Assembly (NCBI GenBank): GCA_016208345.1 | Contig: JACQYG010000018.1 | Location: 1 to 7,359 of the forward strand | From: Chloroflexota bacterium | GTDB taxonomy: Bacteria; Chloroflexota; DTOL01; JACQYG01 | Direction of reading: 5' to 3' | Length of the DNA: 7,359 bases | Part shown: positions 1-6,576 of the stretch, piece by piece | Layout: each line of letters begins with the position of its first letter | Position numbering within the stretch: the stretch's first letter is position 1 | Notes under the pieces: model-generated | Seen by the model: only the letters and a program-made list of their open reading frames with translations | What the model was told of the DNA's origin: nothing | Database searches by the model: none | Position numbers and translations under genes: made by a program

Positions 1-747
1 CGAAGAGCAACGCTGGTCATCGCTGATTCAGAGAGCACTCGCCGGGACATCGTGCGCCGGCTGGGCTTGCCCGATGAGAGGATCAGGGTGATCTACCTGG
101 CGGTGGAGGGTCTCTACCGACCATGTGAGGATGCGAGCCTTCTGGCTGGCATTCGTGAGAAATACGGGCTCTGGCAGGAATACGTTCTTTATATCGGCGG
201 CTTGAACGCCCACAAGAACCTGGGCAAGCTGTTGGAGGCCTTTGCCCTGGTGCTCCAGGCGTTAGGCCGGCGTTTCACCCTGGCCATCGCCGGGGTGGCC
301 CATTCCCATAATCCACAGGTGTTTCCCGACTGGCAGCTCCTGGCGCACCAATTGGGCTTGGGAGATAGCGTCAAATTCCTGGGATTCGTCCCTGAAGGTG
401 ACAAGCCTCTCTTGTACAGCGCGGCCAGCCTCTTCGTTTATCCCTCGCTGTACGAGGGATTTGGCTTGGCGCCCCTGGAGGCCATGGCCTGCGGTGCTTC
501 GGTCATCTGTTCCCAGGCAGCATCTCTCCCGGAGGTAGTGGGTGAAGGGGGCATCTTGGTGGACGTTCGGGAGGTCCGGGAGCTGGCCTCGGCCATGACA
601 GCGGTCCTGGCGGACCAGAATAAGCGGGCAGAGTTAAGGTACCGGGGGATAAAACAGGCCCAGCGCTTTAGCTGGCCGAGGACCGCCAACCAGACCCTGG
701 AGGTGTATCGTGAGGCGAGCCGATCAAGGGCAGGCAAGGCTGGATGA
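1..747 (+). CDS. GT4-type glycosyltransferase, 5' end outside the window
   Basis: This is the C-terminal part of a GT-B fold, GT4-family (Glycos_transf_1) retaining glycosyltransferase that would move a sugar from an activated donor onto a growing glycan at the cytoplasmic membrane. The reading frame is open from base 1, and residues before the GTG at 52 already look like family sequence (VIADSESTRRDIVRRLG, the usual linker after the acceptor domain), so that GTG is not the true start. About 248 residues are visible. After the linker come YIGGLNAHKN, the start of the donor-binding Rossmann domain, and FLGFVPEGDKPLLYSAA. The donor-site E-x7-E motif (EGFGLAPLE, bases 454-480) precedes EAMACGASVI and SLPEVVGEGG. 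The N-terminal acceptor domain, roughly 120-150 residues, is missing because of the window edge. The stop overlaps the next gene's ATG in an ATGA arrangement, so the two are probably translationally coupled. Donor and acceptor sugars cannot be read from the sequence. Confidence 0.93.
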   Translation, partial: RRATLVIADSESTRRDIVRRLGLPDERIRVIYLAVEGLYRPCEDASLLAGIREKYGLWQEYVLYIGGLNAHKNLGKLLEAFALVLQALGRRFTLAIAGVAHSHNPQVFPDWQLLAHQLGLGDSVKFLGFVPEGDKPLLYSAASLFVYPSLYEGFGLAPLEAMACGASVICSQAASLPEVVGEGGILVDVREVRELASAMTAVLADQNKRAELRYRGIKQAQRFSWPRTANQTLEVYREASRSRAGKAG

Positions 748-1850
748 AAGTCCTCATGCTCTCTAAGGCCTGTGTGGTCGGCACCTACCAGAAGAAGCTG
801 GAGGAACTGGCCCTGCAACCGGAGGTCTCCCTGACGGTGGTGGTTCCCCCGTACTGGAGAGAGGGGGGAAGGAGATCATACCTGGAAAGGGCCTATGTCA
901 CGGGTTACGAACTCAGGGTGGAGAGAGTCATCTTCAACGGGCATTTTCATCTTCATTTCTATCCCGGCCTGGGCCGGGTGGTAAGGTCTCTCCGGCCGGA
1001 TATCTTCCACATCGACGAGGAGCCCTACAATCTGGCGACTTTTCACGCCATGCGCCTGGGCAGAGCCATAGGAGCCAGGTGCCTTTTCTTCAGTTGGCAG
1101 AACATCTTTCGCCGGCTTCCTCTGCCGTTTAATCTACTTGAGCGCTATAACCTATCTCACGCCGACTACGCCGTGGCCGGCAGCCAGCAAGCTGGCGCGG
1201 TGCTGCGCCGCAAGGGATACCGTGGTCCCCTGGCTACCATCCCGCAGTTCGGGGTCGATCCGGAAGTCTTTAGGCCGCTGGAGGGGTTGCGGGGGGCTGA
1301 TGTGGATGTGTTCAAGGTGGCCTACATCGGGCGGTTGGTGGAGGAGAAAGGACTAACCGTACTCGTACGTGCCCTGGCCGGCCTGGGCGGCGACTGGCAG
1401 CTCACCTTGATCGGAGACGGCCCGCTGAAGCCGGAGATCCTGGGGCTGGCGGGGCGCCTGGGTTGCCTGGGGAGACTCGCCTTCATCCCGGCCATCCCCT
1501 CGATGGAGGTCCCCCGCTACCTGAACCGATTCGACGCGCTGGTCCTTCCATCCTTGACCAGGCCTAACTGGAAGGAACAGTTTGGGCGAGTGCTCATCGA
1601 GGCGATGGCCTGCCAGGTGCCGGTGGTAGGCTCCGATTCGGGAGAGATACCTAACATCATCGGCGAGGGTGGGTTGATTTGCAAGGAGGGTGACGCCCGG
1701 GATTTACGGGACAACCTGGCGACCCTCCAGGGAGACATGGAGCTACGCCGCCGGCTGGGCCGGCTGGGTCGGCAGAGGGTGCTTGAGCTTTACACCCAGG
1801 CCGAGGTGGCCGCGGCCACCTATCAGGTGTATCGAGCCCTTCTTTCCTGA
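744..1850 (+). CDS. GT4-type glycosyltransferase
   Basis: A complete 368-residue glycosyltransferase of GT-B fold, with length normal for GT4 enzymes. The N-terminus MKVLMLSKACVVGTYQKKLEEL has the first beta strand and loop of the acceptor domain. The interdomain region carries AVAGSQQAGAVLRRKGY and IPQFGVDPEVFRP, then VAYIGRLVEEKGL opens the donor domain. The catalytic-site E-x7-E motif is E278-E286 (EQFGRVLIE), followed by EAMACQVPVVGSDSGEIPNIIGEGG. The second half is clearly GT4, while the first half is more individual, so the acceptor cannot be predicted. The ATG start overlaps the previous stop by 4 bp, and an AAGG at 736-739 could serve as a weak ribosome site; coupling to the upstream gene is likely. 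No signal peptide or membrane helix is seen, as expected for a cytoplasmic, membrane-associated enzyme. Role inferred: one step of surface polysaccharide repeat-unit assembly. Confidence 0.94.
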   Translation: MKVLMLSKACVVGTYQKKLEELALQPEVSLTVVVPPYWREGGRRSYLERAYVTGYELRVERVIFNGHFHLHFYPGLGRVVRSLRPDIFHIDEEPYNLATFHAMRLGRAIGARCLFFSWQNIFRRLPLPFNLLERYNLSHADYAVAGSQQAGAVLRRKGYRGPLATIPQFGVDPEVFRPLEGLRGADVDVFKVAYIGRLVEEKGLTVLVRALAGLGGDWQLTLIGDGPLKPEILGLAGRLGCLGRLAFIPAIPSMEVPRYLNRFDALVLPSLTRPNWKEQFGRVLIEAMACQVPVVGSDSGEIPNIIGEGGLICKEGDARDLRDNLATLQGDMELRRRLGRLGRQRVLELYTQAEVAAATYQVYRALLS

Positions 1851-1955
1851 TCACCTTGGTCGTCGTGCAGATAAGCACGGGTGTGCGGTCAAATCGGCTA
1901 TGGTATAATATACGAAAAGGTGTGGAGGACGAGGAAGACATCCTGCGGGGCGATA
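1851..1955 (+). promoter_or_regulatory. Intergenic region with an extended -10 promoter
   Basis: This 105-bp gap is the only real break between genes in the polysaccharide cluster. It contains TGGTATAAT at 1901-1909, a perfect TATAAT hexamer (1904-1909) preceded by TGn, the extended -10 form recognised by primary sigma factors. No good -35 hexamer lies 16-18 bp upstream, which is tolerated when the extended -10 is present. Transcription would begin near 1915-1917, giving a leader of about 40 nt before the ATG at 1956. A small hairpin, CGTGC at 1864-1868 pairing with GCACG at 1875-1879 around a 6-nt loop, lies just upstream; it has no T-run and is weak as a terminator. Inference: the third glycosyltransferase and the phosphotransferase genes can be transcribed independently of the first two genes. 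Confidence 0.5.
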
Positions 1956-3119
1956 ATGCACATAGCTCTCAACGCGCATCTTTTGTCCTTTGCGAACACC
2001 TACCGCGGCGCGGGCATCAGTCGATATATCGCCAACCTGATCCGGGGGTTGCAGGAGTTCGATCCAGAGAACTCCTATACGGTGTTCCTGGGTGCCAAGG
2101 ACGTTCCGGGTGATTTCTTTGGAAACCGCCGCTTCCGCCCGGCCTACTCACGGGCCCCTACGGGCCAGCCGGCGGTGCGCATCCTGTGGGAGCAATTGGC
2201 CCAACCGGTGCTCGTCAACGGGCTCAAGCCCGACCTGCTGCATTCGTTGGCCTTCGTGCGACCGCTGTTCTGCCCAGTTGCGTCGGTCGTAACGGTGTAC
2301 GATGTGAGCTTCGCCCTGTACCCGGACAGCTTCAAGATCGCAAACAGGCTTTACCTGAGGTATTTCACCCGACACTCCGCCCGGGCCGCCCAGCGGGTAG
2401 TGGCCATATCGGAGAGCACCAGGCGGGACCTGGTGCGGCTCTGGCAGGTGTCGCCGAATAAGATCTCCGTGGTCTACCCGGGGTTGGAAGAACGCTTTGC
2501 GCCCATTACTGATCCTGAGAAACTGGTCGAGTTCAGGAGAACGCGAGGTCTTCCCGAGCATTTCATTCTTTACGTGGGCACTCTGGAGCCCCGAAAGAAC
2601 GTGGCGGGGCTGCTACGGGCGTTCTCTACCCTGCTGAAAACGGGTTCCCACGTTCGTCACCTGGTTTTGGCCGGGGCCAGGGGATGGAAGTGCCAGGGCG
2701 TGTTCGATCTGATTGAGGCCCTGAACCTGCAGGAGCAGGTGATCACCCCTGGCTACATACTGCAGGCGGAGCTGCCGTGGTGGTATGCGGCGGCGGACGT
2801 CTTTGTTTATCCGTCGCTGTACGAGGGGTTTGGCCTTCCTATCCTGGAGGCCATGGCCTGCGGCACCCCGGTAGTGGCCTCCAATGTCTCTTCAATACCC
2901 GAGGCGGCGGGCGATGCGGCCCTGCTGGTAGAGCCTGTAGATGTGGAGGCATTCAGCGCTGCCATTCGGTCAGTACTGGATGACGACTCCCTCCGCCAGG
3001 ATATGATCCGGCGGGGGCTGCTCCAGGTCCAGCGGTTCACCCCTCGGCGCATGGCCGAGGGTATGATCGGGGTCTACTCTGAGTTTCAGGCAAGAGCGGC
3101 GAAGCGAGCGAGGTATTGA
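1956..3119 (+). CDS. GT4-type glycosyltransferase (WbaZ/mannosyltransferase-like)
   Basis: A 387-residue GT-B fold, GT4-family glycosyltransferase. The N-terminus, MHIALNAHLL followed by YRGAGISRYIANLIRGL, matches the acceptor-domain pattern with a glycine-rich loop and R-Y common in mannosyl/rhamnosyl-type GT4 enzymes. VTVYDVSFALYPD and VAISESTRRDLVRL follow, the donor domain opens near residue 206 with YVGTLEPRKNV, and E290-E298 (EGFGLPILE) is the E-x7-E donor motif, then EAMACGTPVVASNVSSIPEAAGDAALLV. An in-frame GTG at 1881 would add 25 residues unlike the family and would put the start upstream of the apparent promoter at 1901-1909, so ATG 1956 is chosen; its ribosome site (GGGG at 1947-1950) is weak. 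The C-terminal half resembles the partial first gene at protein and DNA level, so they are probably paralogues. The stop overlaps the TTG start of the next gene. The sugar specificity is unknown. Confidence 0.94.
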   Translation: MHIALNAHLLSFANTYRGAGISRYIANLIRGLQEFDPENSYTVFLGAKDVPGDFFGNRRFRPAYSRAPTGQPAVRILWEQLAQPVLVNGLKPDLLHSLAFVRPLFCPVASVVTVYDVSFALYPDSFKIANRLYLRYFTRHSARAAQRVVAISESTRRDLVRLWQVSPNKISVVYPGLEERFAPITDPEKLVEFRRTRGLPEHFILYVGTLEPRKNVAGLLRAFSTLLKTGSHVRHLVLAGARGWKCQGVFDLIEALNLQEQVITPGYILQAELPWWYAAADVFVYPSLYEGFGLPILEAMACGTPVVASNVSSIPEAAGDAALLVEPVDVEAFSAAIRSVLDDDSLRQDMIRRGLLQVQRFTPRRMAEGMIGVYSEFQARAAKRARY

Positions 3120-3946
3120 ATTTGGCATCGGCAGCCAAGATGAGGCGCGGTAATCGGCTTCTCACCCTGGGTTTGGTGCTCAGCGACATCGTCTTGATTA
3201 ATGCTGCCTTCTTCCTGGCCTACTTCATGCGCTATGAGCTGGAGTGGGGAGGCAAGGTCGAAGACTTCAGCTACGCCCCGGTGCGGGCCTACCTGCCGGT
3301 GGGCCTGGTACTCACGGTCATCTTACTTGCCGTTTTCGGTTTTGAGGGGCTCTACCGCCGGCCCCGTGGCGTTTCCTGGTTCAATCAGGTCTACGACCTC
3401 TTCAAAGGCACCACTATTGGCATCGCTATCTTAGTCGTGCTCTACTTCGGCCTTCGCCCTTACTATTTCTCCCGCCTGATGTTTGCCTATTCCTGGCTTC
3501 TGATCACTGTCTTCCTGGGCTTCTCGCGTTCGGTGGTGGGCTTCGTCCAGGCCCATTTGCGCAAGCGGGGCATAGGGGTGGAGCATTGCCTGATCGTGGG
3601 CGCAGGGAGGGTGGGGCGGACGATCATGCAAAACCTGGTAGCCCAGCCGGAGCTTGGCTACCAGGTGATCGGCTTTCTGGACGACGATCATCGACGAGAT
3701 CAACGGGATCCCGCTCATCGGCATCCGCGAGGTGTCCATACGTGGCACCAGCCTTCTGGTCAAGCGTGCCATAGACGTCACGGCATCCGCCTTTGGCCTG
3801 CTCTTCCTGGCGCCGCTCATACTGCTGGTGGCCATTGCCATCCGGCTGGAGTCGCCGGGCCCGGTTCTCTTCCGCCAGAGGCGCGTGGGCAAGGAAGGCC
3901 GGGCATTCACGTGTTACAAGTTTCGGTCCATGTGGCAAGGGGCTGA
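3116..3946 (+). CDS. N-terminal half of a polyprenyl glycosylphosphotransferase, frameshifted
   Basis: This is the membrane and Rossmann portion of a WbaP/WcaJ-type exopolysaccharide polyprenyl glycosylphosphotransferase, the enzyme that starts repeat-unit synthesis on undecaprenyl phosphate. Four hydrophobic helices are visible at about residues 15-37, 59-79, 97-113 and 120-144. They are followed by a CoA_binding_3-type nucleotide-fold domain with GAGRVG at residues 162-167 and GYQVIGFLDDD at 181-191. Family resemblance stops at about base 3690. Residues 192-276 are out of frame, a low-complexity Arg/His/Pro-rich tail that overlaps the next reading frame and is not real family sequence. The start is either TTG 3116, which overlaps the previous stop as TTGA, or ATG 3140 (MRRGNRLLTLG), equally compatible with the family. 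The fragment alone lacks the catalytic domain and should be inactive as a transferase. It is the 5' half of a broken gene. Confidence 0.8.
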   Translation: MNLASAAKMRRGNRLLTLGLVLSDIVLINAAFFLAYFMRYELEWGGKVEDFSYAPVRAYLPVGLVLTVILLAVFGFEGLYRRPRGVSWFNQVYDLFKGTTIGIAILVVLYFGLRPYYFSRLMFAYSWLLITVFLGFSRSVVGFVQAHLRKRGIGVEHCLIVGAGRVGRTIMQNLVAQPELGYQVIGFLDDDHRRDQRDPAHRHPRGVHTWHQPSGQACHRRHGIRLWPALPGAAHTAGGHCHPAGVAGPGSLPPEARGQGRPGIHVLQVSVHVARG

Positions 3947-4346
3947 GGAACAGGCGGAGCAGCTCACCGATTTCAATGAGACCCGGGGGATAACCTTTAA
4001 GATGCGTAATGACCCCCGACTGACACGGGTGGGGAGGCTCATTCGCCGCACCAGCATCGACGAGCTGCCCCAGCTCTACAACATACTGCGCGGGGAGATG
4101 AGCCTGGTGGGCCCTAGGCCGCCATTGCCCTCAGAGGTGGAGCGCTACGAGGACTGGCACCGGAAGCGGCTGGAGGTAGCGCCGGGCTTGACCTGCCTGT
4201 GGCAGGTCATGGGCCGGAGCCTCTTGCCCTTCGACGAGATGGTGATGCTGGATATATACTACATCGAGAATTGGTCTTTGGGGTTGGACTTCAGGATCCT
4301 GTTGCGCACCATCCCCACGGTGATCTTCGGCACCGGCGCGTACTAG
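3732..4346 (+). CDS. Catalytic half of polyprenyl-phosphate sugar phosphotransferase (Bac_transf)
   Basis: This is the monotopic phosphoglycosyl transferase domain (Bac_transf), which transfers a sugar-1-phosphate from a UDP-sugar to undecaprenyl phosphate. From a GTG start it is 204 residues, about the size of stand-alone enzymes such as PglC. Visible parts: LVKRAIDV then a re-entrant hydrophobic helix at residues 17-37 broken by Pro28; SPGPVLFRQRRVG (41-53); KFRSM (63-67); NDPRLTRVGRLIRRTSIDELPQL with the catalytic Asp110-Glu111 dyad; MSLVGPRP (123-130); PGLTCLWQV, with Cys where family members usually have Gly; and the usual end, ILLRTIPTVIFGTGAY. The frame is also open upstream to 3669, giving IIDEINGIPLIGIREV, the normal linker of the full-length enzyme, so this is the 3' half of the gene starting at 3116. 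No convincing ribosome site precedes GTG 3732. It could work alone if translated, but that is not shown. Confidence 0.85.
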   Translation: MSIRGTSLLVKRAIDVTASAFGLLFLAPLILLVAIAIRLESPGPVLFRQRRVGKEGRAFTCYKFRSMWQGAEEQAEQLTDFNETRGITFKMRNDPRLTRVGRLIRRTSIDELPQLYNILRGEMSLVGPRPPLPSEVERYEDWHRKRLEVAPGLTCLWQVMGRSLLPFDEMVMLDIYYIENWSLGLDFRILLRTIPTVIFGTGAY

Positions 4347-4351
4347 CGCTA

Positions 4352-4415
4352 GATTTTCGATTTGCGATTTTGGATTGAGGGGCAATCGAAAATCGGCAAT
4401 CTGAAATCGAAAATC
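4352..4415. repeat. Inverted array of 7-base units forming a long imperfect hairpin
   Basis: The gap between the phosphotransferase and pgk is dominated by heptads. The left arm reads GATTTTC, GATTTGC, GATTTTG, GATTG (4352-4377); after AGGGG (4378-4382) the right arm reads CAATC, GAAAATC, GGCAATC, TGAAATC, GAAAATC (4383-4415). The outer 12 bases, 4352-4363, pair perfectly with 4404-4415. The inner 13, 4365-4377, pair with 4383-4395 with one mismatch. It is far more AT-rich than its surroundings. No T-run follows, and it is not a typical terminator. It resembles the short tandemly repeated heptamers known in cyanobacterial and some other bacterial genomes. A separate 10-bp palindrome, CTAGCGCTAG (4343-4352), spans the upstream stop codon. 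Confidence 0.7.
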
Positions 4416-4429
4416 GAAGGTGGGATGCT

Positions 4430-4434
4430 GGAGG
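4430..4434 (+). promoter_or_regulatory. Shine-Dalgarno site deciding the pgk start
   Basis: GGAGG lies 5 nt before ATG 4440, the best-supplied of three in-frame ATGs (4362, 4425, 4440). Confidence 0.7.
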
Positions 4435-4439
4435 GGAAG

Positions 4440-5627
4440 ATGAACAAGAAGACAGTGAGGGACGTCGATGTCCATGCCAAGCGGGTCCTGGTGCGGGTGG
4501 ACTTTAACGTCCCTCTGGATAAGGCCACTGGCGCCATCGCCGACGACACCCGTATCGTCGCCGCGCTGCCTACGCTCAGTTATTTAAGGGCACAAGGTGC
4601 CCGGGTGATCCTCTGTTCTCACCTGGGCCGCCCTGATGGCAAGGTGGTGGAGGGGTTACGTTTGGGATCGGTGGGCCAGCGGCTGTCGGAGCTTTTGGGC
4701 GTGCCAGTCTTTAAGATGGATGACTGCATCGGCGAGGCGGTGACCAGGGCGGCCTTTTCTCTGGAGAATGGCCAGGTCTTGCTGCTGGAGAACCTGCGCT
4801 TCCATCCCGAGGAGGAGGCCAATGACCCGGCCTTCGCCCGGGACCTCGCTTCCCTGGCGGAAGTGTTCGTTAACGATGCCTTTGGGACGGCACATCGGGC
4901 CCATGCTTCCACTGAGGGGGTCACTCACTATCTCCCCTCGGTGGCGGGTTTCTTGATGGAAAGGGAGATCGACTACCTGGGCCGGGCCATGGAGAATCCG
5001 GCCAGGCCCTTTGCCGCCATTATCGGCGGAGCCAAGGTGTCGGACAAGATCAAGGTCCTGGACAACCTGGTCTCCAAAGTAAACGTGCTGCTCATCGGCG
5101 GGGGCATGGCCAATACCTTCCTGAAGGCTCAGGGATGCCAAGTGGGACAATCGCTGGTGGAGAACGACCGGTTGGAGGTGGCTGCGGCCATACGGTCTAA
5201 GGCCCAGGAGCGTGGGGTCAAGCTGGGCTTGCCGGTGGATGTGGTGGTGGGAGACCGGTTTGCGGCGGAGGCCCTGAGCAAGGTGGTGTCGGTGGAAGCC
5301 GTGCCGGCGGACTGGCGCATCCTGGACATCGGCCCCAAGACCATCGAGCTATTTAGAGGGATGCTAATGGGCTGCAAGACGGTGGTGTGGAATGGCCCCA
5401 TGGGCGTCTTCGAATTTCCCCGATTTGCCCAAGGTACCCGGGCAGTGGCTCAGATGCTGGCCGCCAGCGACGCCGTCACCATCATCGGCGGAGGTGACTC
5501 GGCAGCCGCGGTGGAGAGCCTGGGCCTGGCGGACCGCATGACCCACATCTCCACTGGCGGGGGAGCTTCCCTGGAGTTCCTGGAGGGAAAGGTCCTGCCG
5601 GGGGTTGCAGCCTTGAACGACAAATAG
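4440..5627 (+). CDS. pgk: Phosphoglycerate kinase
   Basis: Phosphoglycerate kinase converts 1,3-bisphosphoglycerate and ADP to 3-phosphoglycerate and ATP in the cytoplasm, the first ATP-forming step of glycolysis and reversible in gluconeogenesis. The protein is 395 residues, the normal bacterial length. The N-terminal substrate domain has D21-F22-N23 ([10 protein letters not shown]), R38 and SHLGRP (60-65). [10 protein letters not shown] and [13 protein letters not shown] follow, then the GGAKVSDKI block at the domain boundary, the nucleotide-domain WNGPMGVFE, and [10 protein letters not shown] and [18 protein letters not shown] near the C-terminus. All expected active-site motifs are intact. 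ATG 4440 is chosen because GGAGG at 4430-4434 sits 5 nt upstream and the protein then begins like the family. An in-frame ATG at 4425 lies closer to the repeat, and one at 4362 lies inside the hairpin repeat, so both are unlikely. tpiA follows on the same strand, a common pairing. Confidence 0.98.
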   Translation: MNKKTVRDVDVHAKRVLVRVDFNVPLDKATGAIADDTRIVAALPTLSYLRAQGARVILCSHLGRPDGKVVEGLRLGSVGQRLSELLGVPVFKMDDCIGEAVTRAAFSLENGQVLLLENLRFHPEEEANDPAFARDLASLAEVFVNDAFGTAHRAHASTEGVTHYLPSVAGFLMEREIDYLGRAMENPARPFAAIIGGAKVSDKIKVLDNLVSKVNVLLIGGGMANTFLKAQGCQVGQSLVENDRLEVAAAIRSKAQERGVKLGLPVDVVVGDRFAAEALSKVVSVEAVPADWRILDIGPKTIELFRGMLMGCKTVVWNGPMGVFEFPRFAQGTRAVAQMLAASDAVTIIGGGDSAAAVESLGLADRMTHISTGGGASLEFLEGKVLPGVAALNDK

Positions 5628-5631
5628 GCCA

Positions 5632-5651
5632 GCCCCCGCGCAAGCGGGGGC
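5632..5651 (+). terminator. GC hairpin with GCAA tetraloop after pgk
   Basis: A perfect 8-bp stem, GCCCCCGC (5632-5639) with GCGGGGGC (5644-5651), closed by a GCAA loop, which is of the very stable GNRA class. It starts 5 nt after the pgk stop. There is no following run of T, so it may be a weak terminator, an attenuator, or a 3'-end mRNA-stabilising structure rather than a classical intrinsic terminator. Confidence 0.5.
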
Positions 5652-5682
5652 CAGCCTTCGATCAAGTGCGCCGCCCACGGGT

Positions 5683-5704
5683 GGGGGAAGGGACTCCTTC
5701 CCCC
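5683..5704 (+). other. Second perfect hairpin in the pgk-tpiA gap
   Basis: GGGGGAAGG (5683-5691) pairs perfectly with CCTTCCCCC (5696-5704) around a GACT loop. It lies 31 nt after the first hairpin and 55 nt before the tpiA start. No T-run follows. Together the two hairpins could reduce read-through or protect mRNA ends in a pgk-tpiA transcript. Confidence 0.45.
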
Positions 5705-5759
5705 ATCATTGCGCAAGCGCCATGCCTGGGCCCAGCAACTGACTATCAGGAGAAGAGCA

Positions 5760-6542
5760 ATGCGAGTCCCGATCATCGCCGGTAACTGGAAGATGAACAC
5801 CAACATCCAGGAGGCCCTGACCCTGGTGGACGAGATGTTGAGCCCCCTGGATGGCATTAAGGGCGTGGAAAAGGTGCTCTGCCCGCCCTTCGTGTCGCTG
5901 CAAGCAGTGGGCAGCAAGATCGCTGGCACCTCGGTGCGGCTGGGAGCCCAGAACATGTATTTTCAGGAAAAGGGTGCGTATACCGGGGAGATCTCCCCGG
6001 CCATGTTGGCCGGGCTGTGCCACTACGTGATCCTGGGCCACTCTGAGCGGCGCCAACACTTCGGCGAGACCGATGAGTTGGTGAACAGGAAGGTCCAGGC
6101 GGCGGTCAGTCACAAGCTGGTGCCCGTAATCTGTGTAGGCGAGTCCCTGGCCCAGAACGAGGAGGGCCTCACCAATTCCGTGGTTCGCCTGCAGGTGAAG
6201 GCCGCCCTGCAGGGCCTCTCGCCGGACGACGTCAAGAACGTCGTCTTCGCCTACGAGCCCATCTGGGCCATCGGCACTGGCAAGGCGGCCACCGGCCAGG
6301 GGGCCAACGCGGTTATAGGCCTCATCCGGGCCACCGTGGCCGGCCTATATGACCGCCAAACCGCCCAGGGCCTGCGCATCCAATACGGAGGCAGCGTGAC
6401 GGCGACCAACATCGCGGAGTTCATACGCCAACCGGAGATCGACGGCGCCCTGGTGGGAGGTGCCAGCCTGAAGGCCGAGGAGTTCCTGCGCATAGTCGAG
6501 CAGACAGCTCGGAGCAAGGGCACGGGCACCGTGTCTGGCTAG
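5760..6542 (+). CDS. tpiA: Triose-phosphate isomerase
   Basis: Triose-phosphate isomerase interconverts dihydroxyacetone phosphate and glyceraldehyde-3-phosphate in the cytoplasm. The 260-residue protein is a TIM barrel near the usual 250 residues. Visible active-site parts are GNWKMN with Lys11, GHSERR with catalytic His94, [10 protein letters not shown] with catalytic Glu166, and the phosphate-binding [11 protein letters not shown] and [11 protein letters not shown]. None is disrupted. ATG 5760 is chosen because AGGAGA at 5748-5753 is 6 nt upstream and [13 protein letters not shown] is a standard start. An earlier in-frame start at 5709 (17 extra residues) is not like the family and lies right beside the second hairpin. 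It follows pgk in the same orientation with a 132-bp gap. Confidence 0.98.
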   Translation: MRVPIIAGNWKMNTNIQEALTLVDEMLSPLDGIKGVEKVLCPPFVSLQAVGSKIAGTSVRLGAQNMYFQEKGAYTGEISPAMLAGLCHYVILGHSERRQHFGETDELVNRKVQAAVSHKLVPVICVGESLAQNEEGLTNSVVRLQVKAALQGLSPDDVKNVVFAYEPIWAIGTGKAATGQGANAVIGLIRATVAGLYDRQTAQGLRIQYGGSVTATNIAEFIRQPEIDGALVGGASLKAEEFLRIVEQTARSKGTGTVSG

Positions 6543-6576
6543 GCTCGCACTGTCGTTCTACAACACTGGCGGCCCA

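Larger units (their letters stand above)
3116..4346 (+). pseudogene. Broken WbaP/WcaJ-type initiating phosphotransferase gene (both halves)
   Basis: The two preceding entries together have the domain order of one full-length protein: four membrane helices, a Rossmann domain, then the Bac_transf catalytic domain. The protein changes frame between about 3683 and 3695, going from GYQVIGFLDDD in one frame to IIDEINGIPLIG in another. In intact relatives, about 75-90 residues (the rest of the Rossmann domain, usually containing a DEVIIALP-like stretch) lie between these two blocks. They are absent here, so this is a deletion whose length is 2 modulo 3, not a single-base slip. The gene is therefore either a pseudogene, a deletion split into two products, or a mis-assembled site. 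Confidence 0.72.

Noticed and set aside
438..818. Long minus-strand open frames (also at 3431-3910 and 5450-5956)
   Set aside because: All lie opposite well-supported genes, lack recognisable motifs, and are typical GC-rich antisense shadows.
1881..1955. Upstream GTG start for the third glycosyltransferase
   Set aside because: The added residues are unlike the family, and the start lies upstream of the probable promoter at 1901-1909. ATG 1956 gives the normal N-terminus.
3660..3700. Programmed ribosomal frameshift joining the two halves
   Set aside because: There is no slippery heptamer, and a block of about 75-90 family residues is also missing, which slippage cannot explain.
3691..3946. 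The C-terminal tail of the frameshifted phosphotransferase as a novel domain
   Set aside because: It is the out-of-frame reading of the Bac_transf coding region and shows the biased composition expected of a shadow frame.
4352..4415. CRISPR array
   Set aside because: Units are 7 bases, contiguous and in inverted orientation, with no spacers and no cas genes nearby.
4352..4415. Intrinsic terminator for the polysaccharide cluster
   Set aside because: The stem is AT-rich and imperfect, and no T-run follows either arm on the + strand.
4362..4439. Upstream in-frame starts for pgk
   Set aside because: ATG 4362 is inside the heptad hairpin and encodes repeat-derived residues. ATG 4440 has a strong GGAGG.
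5709..5759. Upstream start for tpiA
   Set aside because: The 17 extra residues are not family-like, and AGGAGA directly precedes ATG 5760.
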